64,000 bases of DNA, taken from NCBI GenBank assembly GCA_032622095.1, contig CP136064.1, positions 215,838,205 through 215,902,204 of the forward strand, given 5' to 3'. Source of the DNA: Siphonodentalium dalli (lineage: Eukaryota; Mollusca; Scaphopoda; Gadilida; Siphonodentaliidae). Below the pieces are notes generated by a model, which saw only the letters and a list, made by a program, of their open reading frames with translations, was not told where the DNA came from and did no database searches. A program made the position numbers and the translations under genes. Of the stretch, positions 45,245 through 57,502 are shown piece after piece (position 1 is the first letter of the stretch; every line of letters begins with the position of its first letter).

Positions 45245-45518
45245 GTACAGCTGTTATCAGAAGGGAAAATGATGGCACAACAGGCAAATGGGTATTCCCA
45301 GAACACTACAACATTCCTTCTGTTTATCGCCGAGAGAAAACAACTGAACGAAACTCTCCCTGTGAAGTGTGTGGTAAATTCTTCGCATCATACACAAGTG
45401 TTGATGAACACGTCAAGAAACAACATCGAGATTATGAGCAGTTTGATGACTACATTAAGAGGTTGGCAGACCTGAAGCAAGAAAAGTGCAATATATGCAA
45501 TAAAATATTCCGTAGTCG
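45245..45518 (+). CDS. Exon 2 of the plus-arm gene
   Basis: This 274-bp internal exon has acceptor aatatctttcag and donor GTGAGT. Two bases finish Gly, 90 codons follow, then CG of the next Arg. It encodes TAVIRRENDGTTGKWVFPEH, a full finger (CEVCGKFFASYTSVDEHVKKQH, about residues 670-691 of the product), the linker with DDYIKRLADLKQEK, and the first half of finger 2 (CNICNKIFRS). The ORF could be opened upstream to 45136, but that sequence is intronic. Confidence 0.9.
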
Positions 45519-45717
45519 GTGAGTAAAGTTTGCCCTCAATTATGGCAGGCCTTCTCGATATCTGCTAAACACAACCTCTTCTCTAATAATGCACTGCAAA
45601 TCGGTTGTTTTTATTTGGAATCAAATCTCAAATAGAATTCAGCAAATGATTCCTAATTGCATTGAATCATTACATTGAGAGTGAAAACATGGAACAAGTT
45701 AAGTTTGGTGGGGGATA

Positions 45718-45858
45718 TACAGTAATGCCCTAAATAATCGACTTCTTAACCACAGCAGAATTATGGGTAATTTTTCAGGATTTAGTCAGACAAAATCCTG
45801 AAAAATTACCCATAATTCTGCTGTGGTTAAGGAGTTGATTATTTAGGGCATTACTGTA
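45718..45858. mobile_element. Palindromic MITE copy f (short form)
   Basis: The arms TACAGTAATGCCCTAAATAA and 'ttatttagggcattactgta' enclose 'taaccacagcagaattatgg' and its inverse. The inner 'ggcttgttgccattcat' section is deleted. It is flanked by TA. Confidence 0.78.
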
Positions 45859-46627
45859 GAAATGGGTTCTGTCATTCCATCCGTCCGAACTTTGGAGCTC
45901 TATATCTGAGGCTCTCAGCCATCAGTGGTTGGATTTGAATGAACGTTTGGTTTCAGGGCTTGATATAACTGGACTCGCATCGCAATTTGCGATCCAATTT
46001 CCAATTTCTGCTAAGCAGGGAATGCTGTACAAAATATAGCCAGTGCTGCAAAATGCTATACAAATGCAGGGGGGGGGGGGGTCATCCACTTTTTTCCATA
46101 CACTAGGCCGGGGTGGGTGGGTGGTTCAGCTGCGAAAAAGTCTCTTTTTTCCTGAGTGGTCGCAATTTTTTCCTCTTACAACATTTCTTCAATATAAATG
46201 CCTCAAAGTGTTCAGCATCATTGTTAAGGTGTGTATGACACTTAGGGCAGTGCTTAGGGGGGTAGTTAGTAGCACATGAATAAACTTTAATATAAATAAA
46301 ATGAAAAAAGCTATTCATTTATCTCATTAATATTTACTCATTATACCTGATCAGACCAGATGACTCAGTCAAAATTGTATCGGAACTTGGCATGGGACTG
46401 TAGACTGCAACAACGCATATCACTGAGATAATAATCTTGAGATGGTGGGACCCAGATAAAAGATTGGGCGAGCATACATAGACCTTGAATGTGTAGATAT
46501 GGAGAAGGCTGCTAAGTGGAATAAACAAAATCAGAACAGATGAGTGAAAAGAAGGGAAAGAAAATATAATATAACTTGATATAATATGCAAGTCTAAAAA
46601 TAATGTGCTGGTCATCAGCAAAATGAT

Positions 46628-46845
46628 CGAAGTCTGCAGAGGGCGAATTTGGCGATACTACCCGGCATAGCATCAACAAATTCAACCTCTAACGACCTCA
46701 TTCTATTTTGGTCTCGACCAACCATGGAGAACTAGCTACATATGAGGGTCACATATGGTGAATTTGGTAATGCTATAGCCCACTCTGCTGGGTAGCATCA
46801 CAAAACTCACCCTCCTTGGAGCTTATTCTGCAGACTGCATATGAC
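46628..46845. mobile_element. Worn MITE, 'gcaagcctgcaaatag' family, copy 4
   Basis: The blocks 'gcgaatttggcgatactacc', 'acctcattct' and 'tattctgcagactgcatatg' match the internal sequence of the 7243 and 13725 copies. The ends are degraded. Confidence 0.45.
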
Positions 46846-47459
46846 CGTCTTATTTTCAAGTTTCTATTTACATGCAGTACATGTATTTGTATGAATGCTT
46901 GACCTGGGTCTGGCCTTAGCACAGTACCTAGCCCAAGAACTCAGCTCATGGAAATGAAAATTAGTTTTGTGATACATAGTGGATTTCAGCTGAATACCTG
47001 TATTGTTGGAGAGTTAATTGCCAGGTGGTGTTGCCCTAATAATTTTTTCAAAAATCATAATTGACATAAATTCATGTGATACTATGGGACACATCTAAAG
47101 TTACACTTTCTGTGATGAAAAGAAGGTACACTAATGCTTTTATATTTGTTTACATGTATAATGAGCATTATGAGCTACCTTAGACAATATTTGGGGAAGA
47201 ATCAATCAATAATTTACTGATCAGCACATGTATTCTGTGTGTTATTTTGGGTTTTTCCAGGTATTTTTTTAGAACCTGTGTAACTGTAATACTGACCATC
47301 AAGCTTAAATGGTGTGATATTACAGATTTGGGGGGTGGTGGGTACCCAAGAGCCGGAAAAAAGTTTTTTCAGCCTAATGTCATGTCACTTTTTTCCGACC
47401 CCCCCCCCCCCTTGTACAAATGTTAAAAATTAAATCCGAAATTCATTGAAAAACATGGC

Positions 47460-48050
47460 CTCCAGCAGCCATCTTGGATTTAAAATTTGAATCCATTGGC
47501 ACACCCTGCAGCCCACTTAAAATTATTTTTTAATTGTTTTCAAAATTACGTGCATTGTTTGAGCTATTGCCGTGGGTTGTCGTCCATTCATGCGTGCATC
47601 TGTCAACAATATCCTTTGGCTCAACCTACAGGTCATATCCCTCATCCGATCATCTCCAAACTTCATATGGATCTTTGGGGTGACCCCCAGATTGGAGCCA
47701 TCAATTTGTTAAAACATTTCAAATTTCGAATTGATTGGCATGTTTAGGATCACCTCTAGATGGGAGCTATCAAATTTTAGTGATTTTTTTATGAAAAACA
47801 TCAGCAGTCATCTTGAATTTTACTCTTTGCATGACTAAATCCTTTGGCACACCCTACAGACCGCATTCCTCATCTAATCGCAAACAAACTTCATATGGAT
47901 CTTTCCCAGGGTGACCTCTAGATGGGAGCATTAGATTATTTCCGCAATTCGTTAAATATCATGGCCACCAGCAGCCACCTTAGATTTACTCTTTGCATGA
48001 CTAAATCCTTTGGCACACCCAACAGGATTTTGGATTGCTTTGTGGGACAC
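47460..48050. repeat. Dispersed repeat field, reverse orientation
   Basis: It contains 'gccatcttggattt', 'cctttggcacaccctaca', 'aaacttcatatggatcttt' and 'gatgggagc', the reverse complement of the 29810-30785 family. Confidence 0.65.
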
Positions 48051-48960
48051 TCAAGTGCAATGAAATGGCTACTTTTCAGTGTCAAATAACAAAATTTTCG
48101 CCCAAAGGGACGAACCATGGTCGTCCTGTCGCGTAATGTATTTCCCCAATACGGACTCATTAATTTCCCCTTGACGGAAACCCTGTAATAGCATAGGAAA
48201 TTGAGATATTAATGTGTTGGTTTTATTTATTTTTATTTTGCAATATATTATTTCAAGTGAGTATGTGAGACTTGCATTCATCAGTGATCATATGGAGTAA
48301 TCATCGTCAATTGTTATGTCAAGACCTGCCTCCTTTTTTTTGTCCCCTGACATTCCGTTGGAGGACTAGAATAATTACCATGCGTCCGTCTGTCAGTCTG
48401 TTGGGAACTTTGTCCAAGCCTGTACACATATATCAACTTTGCACATATATTAACCAGCATGGGAACCTGCACATGACATGTGCGATTTTGACTTCAGGCG
48501 GACTCAATTAGGCAGAGTTATTGGCATTTTCCGACATAGAATCGAACATCCTGGGACACATCTTTTGTCCGAACCTGTATTCTGTCATTTTACAATCAAT
48601 TTTAAAAAAACTTGGCACAGATGTAAACCAGTATGGGAAACTGCGCACCTGTGATTTTGAGTTTAGTCGGAGTCATTTTGGCCGAATTATTGCCATTTTT
48701 AGATGTAGAAATGTTTTTATTTTAGAGTTATTGACCCTTGACGCATTGACGATGTGCAGCATATTTAGTGAATATGCACTTTGTATATGTAATCAATTCC
48801 TACTTCAGTTGGTACTGTTTGTAGTATAAGGATCTAAAACCTGTACGCGTCGACCAATAATCTATAAATAGAACCAAGGTAGGTAATTTCGTAATGACTA
48901 TTGAAGTGACGTAATTGGGAATTCCTGAGGCGCGTGTTTACAAAATAATACAAAACCAAA

Positions 48961-49119
48961 ATGGCTGAGTTTCGTTGCCTGTTCAATTTATTAAAAGGCG
49001 AAAACAAATATGCGTGTAAGCACTGCTCCACGCTTTTGTCTGTTCAACCCACGGGTACAACAACACACCTTAGGCTGCATGTCCACCCCGCTCTGTTCGA
49101 GAGAACGATACAGATCTAA
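48961..49119 (+). pseudogene. BED-type zinc-finger fragment of a hAT transposase
   Basis: A 52-codon frame starting at an ATG carries YACKHCSTLL, then TTTHLRLHVHP, i.e. C-x2-C followed by the L-x2-H spacing of BED fingers found at the N-terminus of hAT transposases. It stops after ERTIQI, with no catalytic region following. The sequence just downstream ('gattcgattcgag', then 'gattcgcagggccct') is the end of the hAT-like family also seen at 30924-31685, which supports the assignment. Confidence 0.55.
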
Positions 49120-49300
49120 TGGTGTTCGTTCAACTTTTCTCCGGTACAATCAGGTACAATCATGATAAATTTTGATGTCCGCGAAAGGTGTAGATTCGAT
49201 TCGAGATTCGATTCGCGAATCATTCTCGTGATTCGATTCGAGATTCGATTCGAAATGAAATCCCCGATTCGCAGGGCCCTATCCATAACGGAGATACTGT

Positions 49301-49445
49301 TACAGTAATGCCCTAAGTAATCGACCCCCTAACTACAGCAGAATTATGGGTAACTTTTCAGGATTTAGTCGGAAATATGGCTTGTTGCCATTCATCGGAA
49401 AGCTCTACTGTAGTTAAAGAGTCGATTACTTAGGGCATTACTGTA
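49301..49445. mobile_element. Palindromic MITE copy g (right arm shortened)
   Basis: TACAGTAATGCCC and GGGCATTACTGTA bound it. The left arm runs to 'cattcatcggaaagctct', and the right arm retains only its outer 40 bp. Confidence 0.78.
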
Positions 49446-50448
49446 GTTATGGTTATCAAATATAATGAGGATTCAAGCCAAATTAGGAGGGACCAGCCTT
49501 CTCCCTGTTTGATTATTAGGGAGAATTGGACTGTTATCAGAGAGAAGTAGCAATATTGTAAGTTCAGTTTACACCCCCAACATCACCATTCTAATAAGTA
49601 TTATGCAATACAATTGCCCATTTATATAATGATTGCAACGAGTAAGGACATCATTATAATCCGAAGTCTAGTTAAAATTAGGCCGTGTTTCATTTCAATC
49701 ATCTTACGGTCTAAGGACTCTCATAGTTAAAATTATGAAGTTATCGAATAAACTACATGTTAGCATCACATATCTTAACTGATCAAATGTTGTTTGTTCA
49801 AAATGAAAACTAATGTACGTTTCTTCATAATTGGGGAATAGTCAGACAGAACAAGTATACATAGCATAGATATTCAAATTTGGTTAAATCTAGTTAGTAT
49901 TTTCTCATAACCTGAGCAAACCTATGGATATTACGTCACATGCCAAATAAGTATCGTTACAACTTTGAGTAATCGTATAGTAAATTGTTACACGCATATT
50001 CTAAATAAGGAGTTGACGCAACATGACCATGGTACAGCTCAATAATATTTATTATAGCGTGCTTATCACTATATCTTCATTGCATTTTACTTTATTATAT
50101 AGCATCTGAATGGTGAAACTTGTATTCTGCATGTATAGTGAAGCAAACATTGATAAGTACATTTTAATGCACGAAAATTCATTAGAGGAAGTGACTACTC
50201 TTGCATGTTTACATGACACCAGGCCGCGGCTGCCTGCGCACAAGTGTAGATCTATGCATGAGTAATATGAATATGAAATACGGATTAAAATACCCTATTC
50301 GCCAAGACTTTGATACATGTAGCCTTGGAGCTTTGGTGAGGTTGAGACTGAATTTCCATAAGTTTTGGTAATAAAAACCCTCACTTCATCATCCAATTCT
50401 CTATATATATATTTATCACATAGTCAGCCCCTAAATCCGGCCTTTTAG

Positions 50449-51276
50449 TAAGGCCTAAAAAAAAGACGTTTGTTTCCGCTAACCCGACCGACCTTATTTA
50501 AAAGCGCCGAGTCTAAACTTTTTATTGCAATCGAAAAACTGACTTAAAAAAAATAATGGTATCTGTGAATGTTTCACGCATTTAACAGAGATAAAAGCTC
50601 GGCGGTCGCTTCCGGTGGAAATACCCACATACTATAAATAGATACGTATCATAATTCACACCACAACAACAGCAACAATGGCTACCTCCGTAGGCCAGCA
50701 CGTTGTTGTGGCTATCTATCTGGACTAATGTGTCCACTGCGGAATCAAAACAGAGATCAGATCGATAGACAACGAAGCCAAAATTGAAGAACTCTTCTTT
50801 TTAATCCACCCGGATAAGACTGACTTCAGTAAGGTTAAAGTGAGGTGCCGTACATCGGCTGAGTCAGCGCCGTTCGACATAAATGTTGAAATGAAAGTTA
50901 AGGAGTTGTCAGCATTCAACATAACCATATTGAGTTTGTTTGCGGTGATAGAGAGATCGTGGAAAAGTGGAAAAACAGATCGAACATCATACTATGGAAA
51001 TCACCACACAGCGGAATGCATTTGATATTCTTATGAAGAAAGAAATATATATCATCTGTAACTTTGAATATGAGTTTCTTGTTTCTATATTCCATGGGTT
51101 GACCATCTTGAGACTAAGAAGTCCATAATGTGGGCTCATATCAAGTATTATACACGTATTGTTAAAAATATAGAAAAATAAAAATATTGAATAAAAATTT
51201 TTTTTTGCCTGCCTACCGTCCCTATTTTTTTCCAGCTCATTAGCGGAAACAAACGTCTTTTTTTTTTTAGGCCTAA
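50449..51276. mobile_element. TIR element, 'aggccnaaaaaa' family, carrying a coding-like segment
   Basis: The ends 'aaggcctaaaaaaaagacgt' with 'tttgtttccgctaa' and the inverse 'ttagcggaaacaaacg' with 'ttttttttaggcct' bound about 830 bp. It is a sister of 43489-44803. It includes the open segment at 50678-51025. Confidence 0.65.
50678..51025 (+). pseudogene. Coding-like segment inside a TIR element, one in-frame stop
   Basis: From an ATG the frame reads MATSVGQHVVVAIYLD, then a TAA stop, then 98 further open codons (IDNEAKIEELFFLIHPDKTD, KVKVRCRTSAESAPFDINVE, LSAFNITILS) to a stop at 51025. I do not recognise the protein. Restriction to the interior of a transposable element suggests either an accessory protein or a captured host segment. 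Confidence 0.4.
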
Positions 51277-51881
51277 GACACATGTGTATATATAAATTAT
51301 ATAATTATGATATTTAATTTGTGTTGGGTTAGTTAGTGTTGACTGTGAGATAAACATGGGTGATAAGGGTGGCTGATCAATTTTGTCAACATGAACAGTC
51401 ACATTTAAAATGGAACTATAATTTTTCTTGAAGGTGTCTTTACTTCCTCTTTGGTTGTGATAGGGAAACAATATTAATTTTTCTTAACCCCTGCCATTTC
51501 AAGAACGTTTTTCCTTGCTAAAATATGATTATGTGACAAAAGAATCTCAATTCATCCTAATTCTATACAAAATTTATTAACCTCATCCACTAAATTCGAT
51601 TCGAGCCTCGCTAAACCTTAGCTCTAATCAAATTTAGTGCACTTGATTAATAAATTTTGTATAGAATTGCGACTCATTAGAGATCCTCTATATATGTAAT
51701 TGCATGAAAACATAGGTATTCACATGTATTTTAACAGCCTATAACTACAGTTGGCTTCACCTGATATTCGAGATATTATCTCAAAGCTATCCGGCATCCA
51801 GATTATGCCATGATGGACCCTTAATCTGCCGTACAAAAAGGGAGGGTCACTAGACTCAGTAAGTTCTGATCTCTCTTCTAG

Positions 51882-53565
51882 GCAAGCTCTCCAATACCAT
51901 GATGATACGTGCCATAACCAGAATGCAACAGTGATAACATGTAGAGAATGCGGGAAAATCTGTGACAATGTTTTGGCATTAAAGAGGCATATTAAGTCAA
52001 CGCACGTCATTGGGAAACCATACAGCTGCAAGGAGTGCCCGGCCAAATACAGGGCGCAAGCCACCCTCGCGGGCCATGTCAGATGGGCTCATAGACATAT
52101 TAGAACCGAAAAGTGTAAGGAATGTTCTCTGTATTTCCCATCAAAAAGTGAGAAGAACAGACACAATATGACAGCTCATCCGAACCGTGTCAAAGATCTC
52201 AAATGTTCATTTTGTGGAAAGCAGTTCTTCATAAGACAAGCATTACATAAACATTGTTTACACCATCACAGCGACGCAAAGCATTCTTTGCATTGTTCTT
52301 ACTGTGGACGTGGTTACCTCGAAAAGAGTTCATGGGTTAACCACATGCTTAGGCATCATCTGAATTATTGTCCGCACAGGTGTGCACTCTGTCCATCAGG
52401 ATTTCATTTCCGAAAACTCTATATAAAGCATATGGAGGAAGTTCATTCAGTTCAGAACTTCAATCCCCCATGTCCAAAAAATATTAAAATTTATGAGAGG
52501 AAAAATGACGAACTTGCATATTGTCCAAATTGCGGCGATAGTTTCTTCTACAAAACAAAATTGATAGAGCATATGCTTGAAGTTCATGCGAGTATATACC
52601 CACATAGGTGTGATCCGTGTAATATTGGATTCGTTTCTAAATACATTCTGCAACTACATCAGAAGGAAGCTCATGATACAGTGATTCCGCCCGACGAAGA
52701 AGAACCTGTACCTGAACTTTTTAAACAACATAAATATTTTAGATATGGAAAAGATAAGAGTAAAGCGGAAAAATCTAATAAGCGACCATACCATCGGAAA
52801 ATCAATAGAAATGAAATCTCAATAAACTCAGGAGAACAGATGGTGCATGGTGATAATACTGGAGAATATGTGTCACATGGTGCTAATACTGACAAAAATG
52901 TGTCGCATGGTGCTAATACTGAAGAACACATGTCACATGGTGCTAATACTGAAGAACACATGTCACATGGTGCTAATACTGAAGAACACATGTCACATGG
53001 TGCTAATACTGAAGAACACATGTCACATGGTGCTAATACTGAAGAACATATGTCACATGGTGCTAATACTGAAGAACATATGTCACATGGTGCTAATACT
53101 GAAGAACACATGTCGCATGGTGCTAATACTGAAGAACATATGTCACATGGTGCTAATACTGAAGAACAGGTGTCATGTGATGATATTACAGCAGAAGATC
53201 CCGTTGGTGAAGTCGAGGCGTCTGCTGCAAATGATGATTTCTCGTCAAGGGAATTCTATCAAGTTGAGAAAGATGGAAACACGTTCTTACTATTCCAGGA
53301 AGGATCTTATGATGGTAACAAGGAGTTATCTCTCGAGCGAATAGAGAAAATTATTCTTGATGCTGAGAAAGTAGTTGACACAAGCAAGAAAGGACTGACT
53401 ATTCATGTACAAGTGCCATCAGATGAGGATTTGATGAAGGATTATGTGCCATCAGATGAGGATTTGATGAAGGATTATATACCCGAGGGGCCAAGTTTCA
53501 CTGCTGGTGGGGGATCAGTGGCAAATTCAGATGAACTAGAGCAAAGATGTCAGAAACTAAGATGA
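51882..53565 (+). CDS. Zinc-finger exon D (terminal exon, type I)
   Basis: This plus-strand exon of 560 codons plus stop has acceptor ctgatctctcttctag. It completes Arg, then QALQYHDDTCH closes finger 2. Eight further fingers follow (CRECGKIC, CKECPAKY, CKECSLYF, CSFCGKQF, CSYCGRGY, CALCPSGF, CPNCGDSF, CDPCNIGF), with link HVIGKPYS and the insert ending KNDELAY as in exon C. After the acidic PPDEEEPVP patch and a basic stretch comes a decapeptide repeat array, then YQVEKDGNTFLLFQ and LSLERIEKIILDAEKVVD, then a tandem duplicated segment (PSDEDLMKDY twice). Fingers 9-10 are almost identical to exon C, while fingers 4-8 are more diverged. The open frame's internal ATG at 51931 is not the real start. 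Confidence 0.9.
52831..53170 (+). repeat. 30-bp coding minisatellite (decapeptide EEHMSHGANT)
   Basis: Within exon D there are eight consecutive 30-bp units encoding EEHMSHGANT (52921-53160). They are preceded by two variant units (GEYVSHGANT, DKNVSHGANT) and followed by EEQVSCDD. The units differ only by a few silent changes (cac/cat, tca/tcg). Because the unit is a multiple of three without stops, two other frames are also open here and should not be annotated as genes. Confidence 0.92.
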
Positions 53566-53947
53566 ACAGCTAGATGAGTCCCAAGGTGTGAAAACCGTGT
53601 AATATACAATATAATATAATATTATAACTATCTTTACCCAGTCCTTAAAATTGGCCACAGCAATAAGCAATGCAGTGGGAAATGCTGTGGCAAAATTTGG
53701 AATCTTAACATGCCACAGTATTAAATTTGCCGTGGGGCATTTTTCCTAATTTCGAGGGCTGTTGTTTACCTATGTGTTCAGGGTCCCAGACCTCCAGTTA
53801 CAACAATATAGAAAATCTTATTTAGAATATTTATAGGATCTGTTCCACTGAAGAAAAAAATCATGTCATATATATACAGTACTAGACCTATAAGTACCAA
53901 ACAATGAGAGATTGCTAACACTGATGAAAATCTGTGGACGTTCTTGG

Positions 53948-54162
53948 TACAGTAATGCCCTAAATAATAGACCCCTTAACCACAGCAGAATTATGGGTAA
54001 CTTCAGGATTTAGTCAGACATATGGCTTGTTGCCATTCATCGGAAAGCTCACATTGAGAGCTTTCCGATGAATGGCAACAAGCCATATTTCCGACTAAAT
54101 CCTGAAAAGTTACCCATAATTCTGCTGTGGTTAAGGAGTTAATTATTTAGAGCATTACTGTA
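53948..54162. mobile_element. Palindromic MITE copy h (full length)
   Basis: TACAGTAATGCCC and the inverse end GCATTACTGTA bound full arms with a short centre near 54055 ('gctcacattgagagc'). It is the best-preserved example with copy b. Confidence 0.8.
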
Positions 54163-54341
54163 GGTTTTGGTTATCTCACTGATAAGAGTTACTGATGGTA
54201 TCACTTTATGACTTACTAGATATCGTTACAATAAATTTGTGGAATAATTAGTTTTTTTTGTCATAGCTAGGTTGTTCGGCTGAGATTGAATTCTTATTTT
54301 GAATACTTACTTTGTGTCCTGAATAAACACAAAACTCTTAT

Positions 54342-54740
54342 TGTACCCCACCTCCTAACGAGTTAGGGTGGGTATATGGGAATCGGCTTGTCTGCCGTGA
54401 CAGTGCCGTACATAAGTCTGTTGGGGTGTCTGTCCGTACATAGCAAAAATTTTCCGAGCTTTTATTCCTACATTTTTCCATCAATTTTTTTTTAAACTTG
54501 GCTCAGATATTTAGTATCATGGGAACCTGCAATTATGAGATCCGTCGGACTTTTTGTTGTATACTTTTTTTGGACTTTTTTTTTATTTTTGCAACACTCA
54601 AATCAGTATGTCAGTCTCTCCATCTATATGTGCGTCTGACTTACCTTTCCAGCTAGAGCATAACTTGAGTGCATAAAACATTTCTGCCACTGGCTGCCAT
54701 GGGGGTATCCTTAGTCCCATTGGGACAGCCCGTCTCTAGT
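54342..54740. repeat. Dispersed repeat, 'taccccnccnnncgaagtt' type
   Basis: It begins 'gtaccccacctcctaacgag' and ends 'agtcccattgggacag...tctctagtta', the same beginning and end as the repeat at 56531-57309. Confidence 0.6.
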
Positions 54741-56120
54741 TAATGCTTGTTTCATACATTTGCAACAAAATGTCAGGGATTGTTTTTTTTAAGGCCAGTA
54801 AACATAAAAATCAGGCAATTACAAATGGAAAATTGGATGAGGGAGTGAGGCTTTTTAATTTAATTTTTTCCAAGAAATCTAGAGATTAATGGATGTACAT
54901 GTATAAGTCATTTTATGTGGAGGGGAATTCTACAATTGTCCAAGCACTGTATAGAATTTATCCTCCAATGCCTTTTAACCATTATGTCTTCAATAGAAAC
55001 CTATCTAAGTTTCTATAAATTATGGATAAATTTGAGAATAAATAAATTGAGTATCGTTTATCAGTTGAAATATTCCACTCTTGTCAGAATAAAATGACAC
55101 ATGAGATATACATGTATATGAAATTCCACATTCAGATTTGAACCGAAGGGGTTGTAATTTTCACCTAAATTTCAACAATGAATGGTCAACTAATGTTTGT
55201 AGCATTTAGGGATTCCAGATAAGGTGTGTGATTGGTCAATCTATTATAATGAGCAGTTGTTCAATTTATCACTCCCTTAGTCATGTGTGATAGCCATGCA
55301 AGATTTCCCTAACTCACACCACACGTGACTGCTGTCTCACCCTACCCATGTGGCTGATTTACAAACTTAGTTTAGGAGCCAGAACTATTTTAACAAGCCA
55401 TATATAAATGTCTTGAAAGAACTAAAACAATGCGACCAACAGTAACACTTCACGTTTCAACTCAATAAATACAGATTAAATTTGTGGATGCTAATAACAA
55501 AAATGAATTATGCCTCCAACTGGGTTAACGCTGGCAACCTTCCACAGGAGTCCATTTTTGAACACAGAGTTTCATAAACTGCAATATAAACGACTAGGAA
55601 TGTGACAGGTAACATAAGGACAGTACTTGTACATTTCGTAAATAATGGATGCTTTACAAATGACGAACTTTTGTAAAATGTTTATTGTTGCAATAATTTG
55701 TCGAACTCGTTAAACTAACTCCAACATAACTGTCTGTCGTGTAAACAGAAATATTTCCCCTTTTCCTATGGTAGGGGACATTTTCCATTGCCAACACTGT
55801 TGGTCTGGGCGTTAAGACTTTAATAATATTAAAATGCGTTTCTCTGAGTCCTTGCCAGGTGTGATGATATTGTGATGCAGCCATGTCATTTTCATGAGCC
55901 ATGTCAGTTTCACTCAAACATATTAACCCTCCTCGCTAATGTGCAACAAACTTTGCTTTTCCAGAATATACCTGTGCTATATACCGAAATTATCCATGAT
56001 AATAACGAATATCGCATCAGATTTCTCCCCAGATGTACCATTATGAACCTACTGAAATAGGCGAAAGATTGGAATGAGGCTCTTGGTCTCGGAGAAAAAT
56101 TATCCATCATGACCTGTGGT

Positions 56121-57502
56121 CAGGGTTTGCGCTGCCACTTACCAAATTTGCCAATTCCAAAAATAATTCACATTTGGCCAAAAATATTTTCATTTGGCAT
56201 AAATGTCACTTATTCATTCCTCAAGAAAGTTTAAAAATATTGGTCAATCAATACCATTAATTTCAGGAAACTCTATTAAAACATAATTATATTAGTGGAG
56301 TTTCGTATTAGGTTGAGGAAAAGTTAACACCTCCATTAAGATGCTGTTAATCTCATAGCATAAGTACCCGTGGTTGGCAAGATTACTAATATTTAGTGTG
56401 GTGGTAGTGTTTACATAGCTAATCCGCCTGTGATATGCCCTTCTGATGCAGCAACCCTTCTACCATTTGTATTGTTCGATGATTGGCTTATTGTTGTATG
56501 ATAAACCACAATAGGGATGCGAGTGTAATTATACCCCCCGCAACGAAGTTAGGGGGGGTATACTGGAGTCAGCTTGTCCGTCCGTCCGTCCGTCCGTCCG
56601 TCCGTGGACACAAATTTGTCTGGAGTTTTTCTCAGTCGTTTTTTTTTATCAATTTCCTTGAAAGTTAGCACAGACATCAATCACCATGGGAACCTGTGCA
56701 CCTGCGATTATGACGTCTGTCGGACCTTTTTTGGTGGAGTTATCCCCCTTTTTCGACTTAGAAATTTTTCGCAACATGTATACTTTTGTCCGAGCTTTTA
56801 TTCCTACATTTTTAGGTCAATTTTTAAAAAACGTGGCACAGATATTTAGTAACATGGGAAATTGTGCACCTGCGATTATGACGTCTGTCTGACTTTTTTT
56901 GGTGGAGTTATCCCCCTTTTTCGACTTAGAAATGATTTTTGGCAACATGCATAATTTTGTCCGAGCTTTTATTCCTACATTTTTCGGTCAATGTTTTTTA
57001 ATCTTGGCACTGATATTTAGTACCATGGGAACCTGTGCACCTGCGATTATGACGTCTGTCCGACATTTTTGTGTGGAGTTATTCCCCTTTTTTGACTTAG
57101 AAATTTTTTCGCAACATGCATAATTTTGTCCAAGCTTTTATTCCAACATTTTTCGGTCAATAGGTTTAAGATTAGGGTTATGGTTGTACACCTGCAATGG
57201 GAACTGTTATTTTATTATTTTAACTAAATGTTTACTGACATGTGAAACATCTTGGTATTTTAAAATCAGGGGGGTATCCGTAGTCCCATTGGGACAGTCA
57301 CACCTCTAGTTAATTATTAACTAACTGCTTTTCTATCGATATAAAAAGTCGTCCAAACCACGAGTGTCGAAAAGTAAGACTTGAGGCTGAAGAAAGTTAT
57401 ACTCTCAGGGAAATTTGGTAAATGCTAAAATAATTTGGCAAAAAATATTTTCATTTGGCAAATTATTTGGCAAAAGTAAATTTCGGTCCAGCGCGGACTC
57501 TG
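56121..57502. mobile_element. hAT-like element carrying a nested repeat
   Basis: The ends CAGGGTTTGCGC and GCGCGGACTCTG are inverted, with sub-terminal 'ttttcatttggca' inverted blocks. Flanks 'cctgtggt' (56113-56120) and 'cctgtgat' (57503-57510) agree at 7 of 8. A dispersed repeat at 56531-57309 ('ataccccccgcaacgaagtt', six GTCC units, then about three copies of a unit of about 180 bp with 'gcgattatgacgtctgtc') lies inside. Confidence 0.65.

Larger units (their letters stand above)
45519..51881 (+). other. Intron between exon 2 and exon D (plus arm)
   Basis: It is a phase 2 intron. It holds palindromic MITE f (45718-45858), a poly-G run (about 46070-46081), a worn MITE (46628-46845), a reversed dispersed repeat (47460-48050), a second dispersed repeat (48060-48190), a repeat with 'ccgtctgtcagtctg' (48330-48830), a BED-finger fragment (48961-49119), MITE g (49301-49445), a fragment of the 16.9 kb element (49490-49690), and a TIR element (50449-51276). 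Stretches 46860-47450 and 49700-50440 show nothing clear. Confidence 0.7.

Noticed and set aside
52671-53344. Two extra open frames (146 aa minus, 165 aa plus) over exon D
   Set aside because: They exist only because the 30-bp minisatellite is stop-free in several frames. The zinc-finger frame is the real one.
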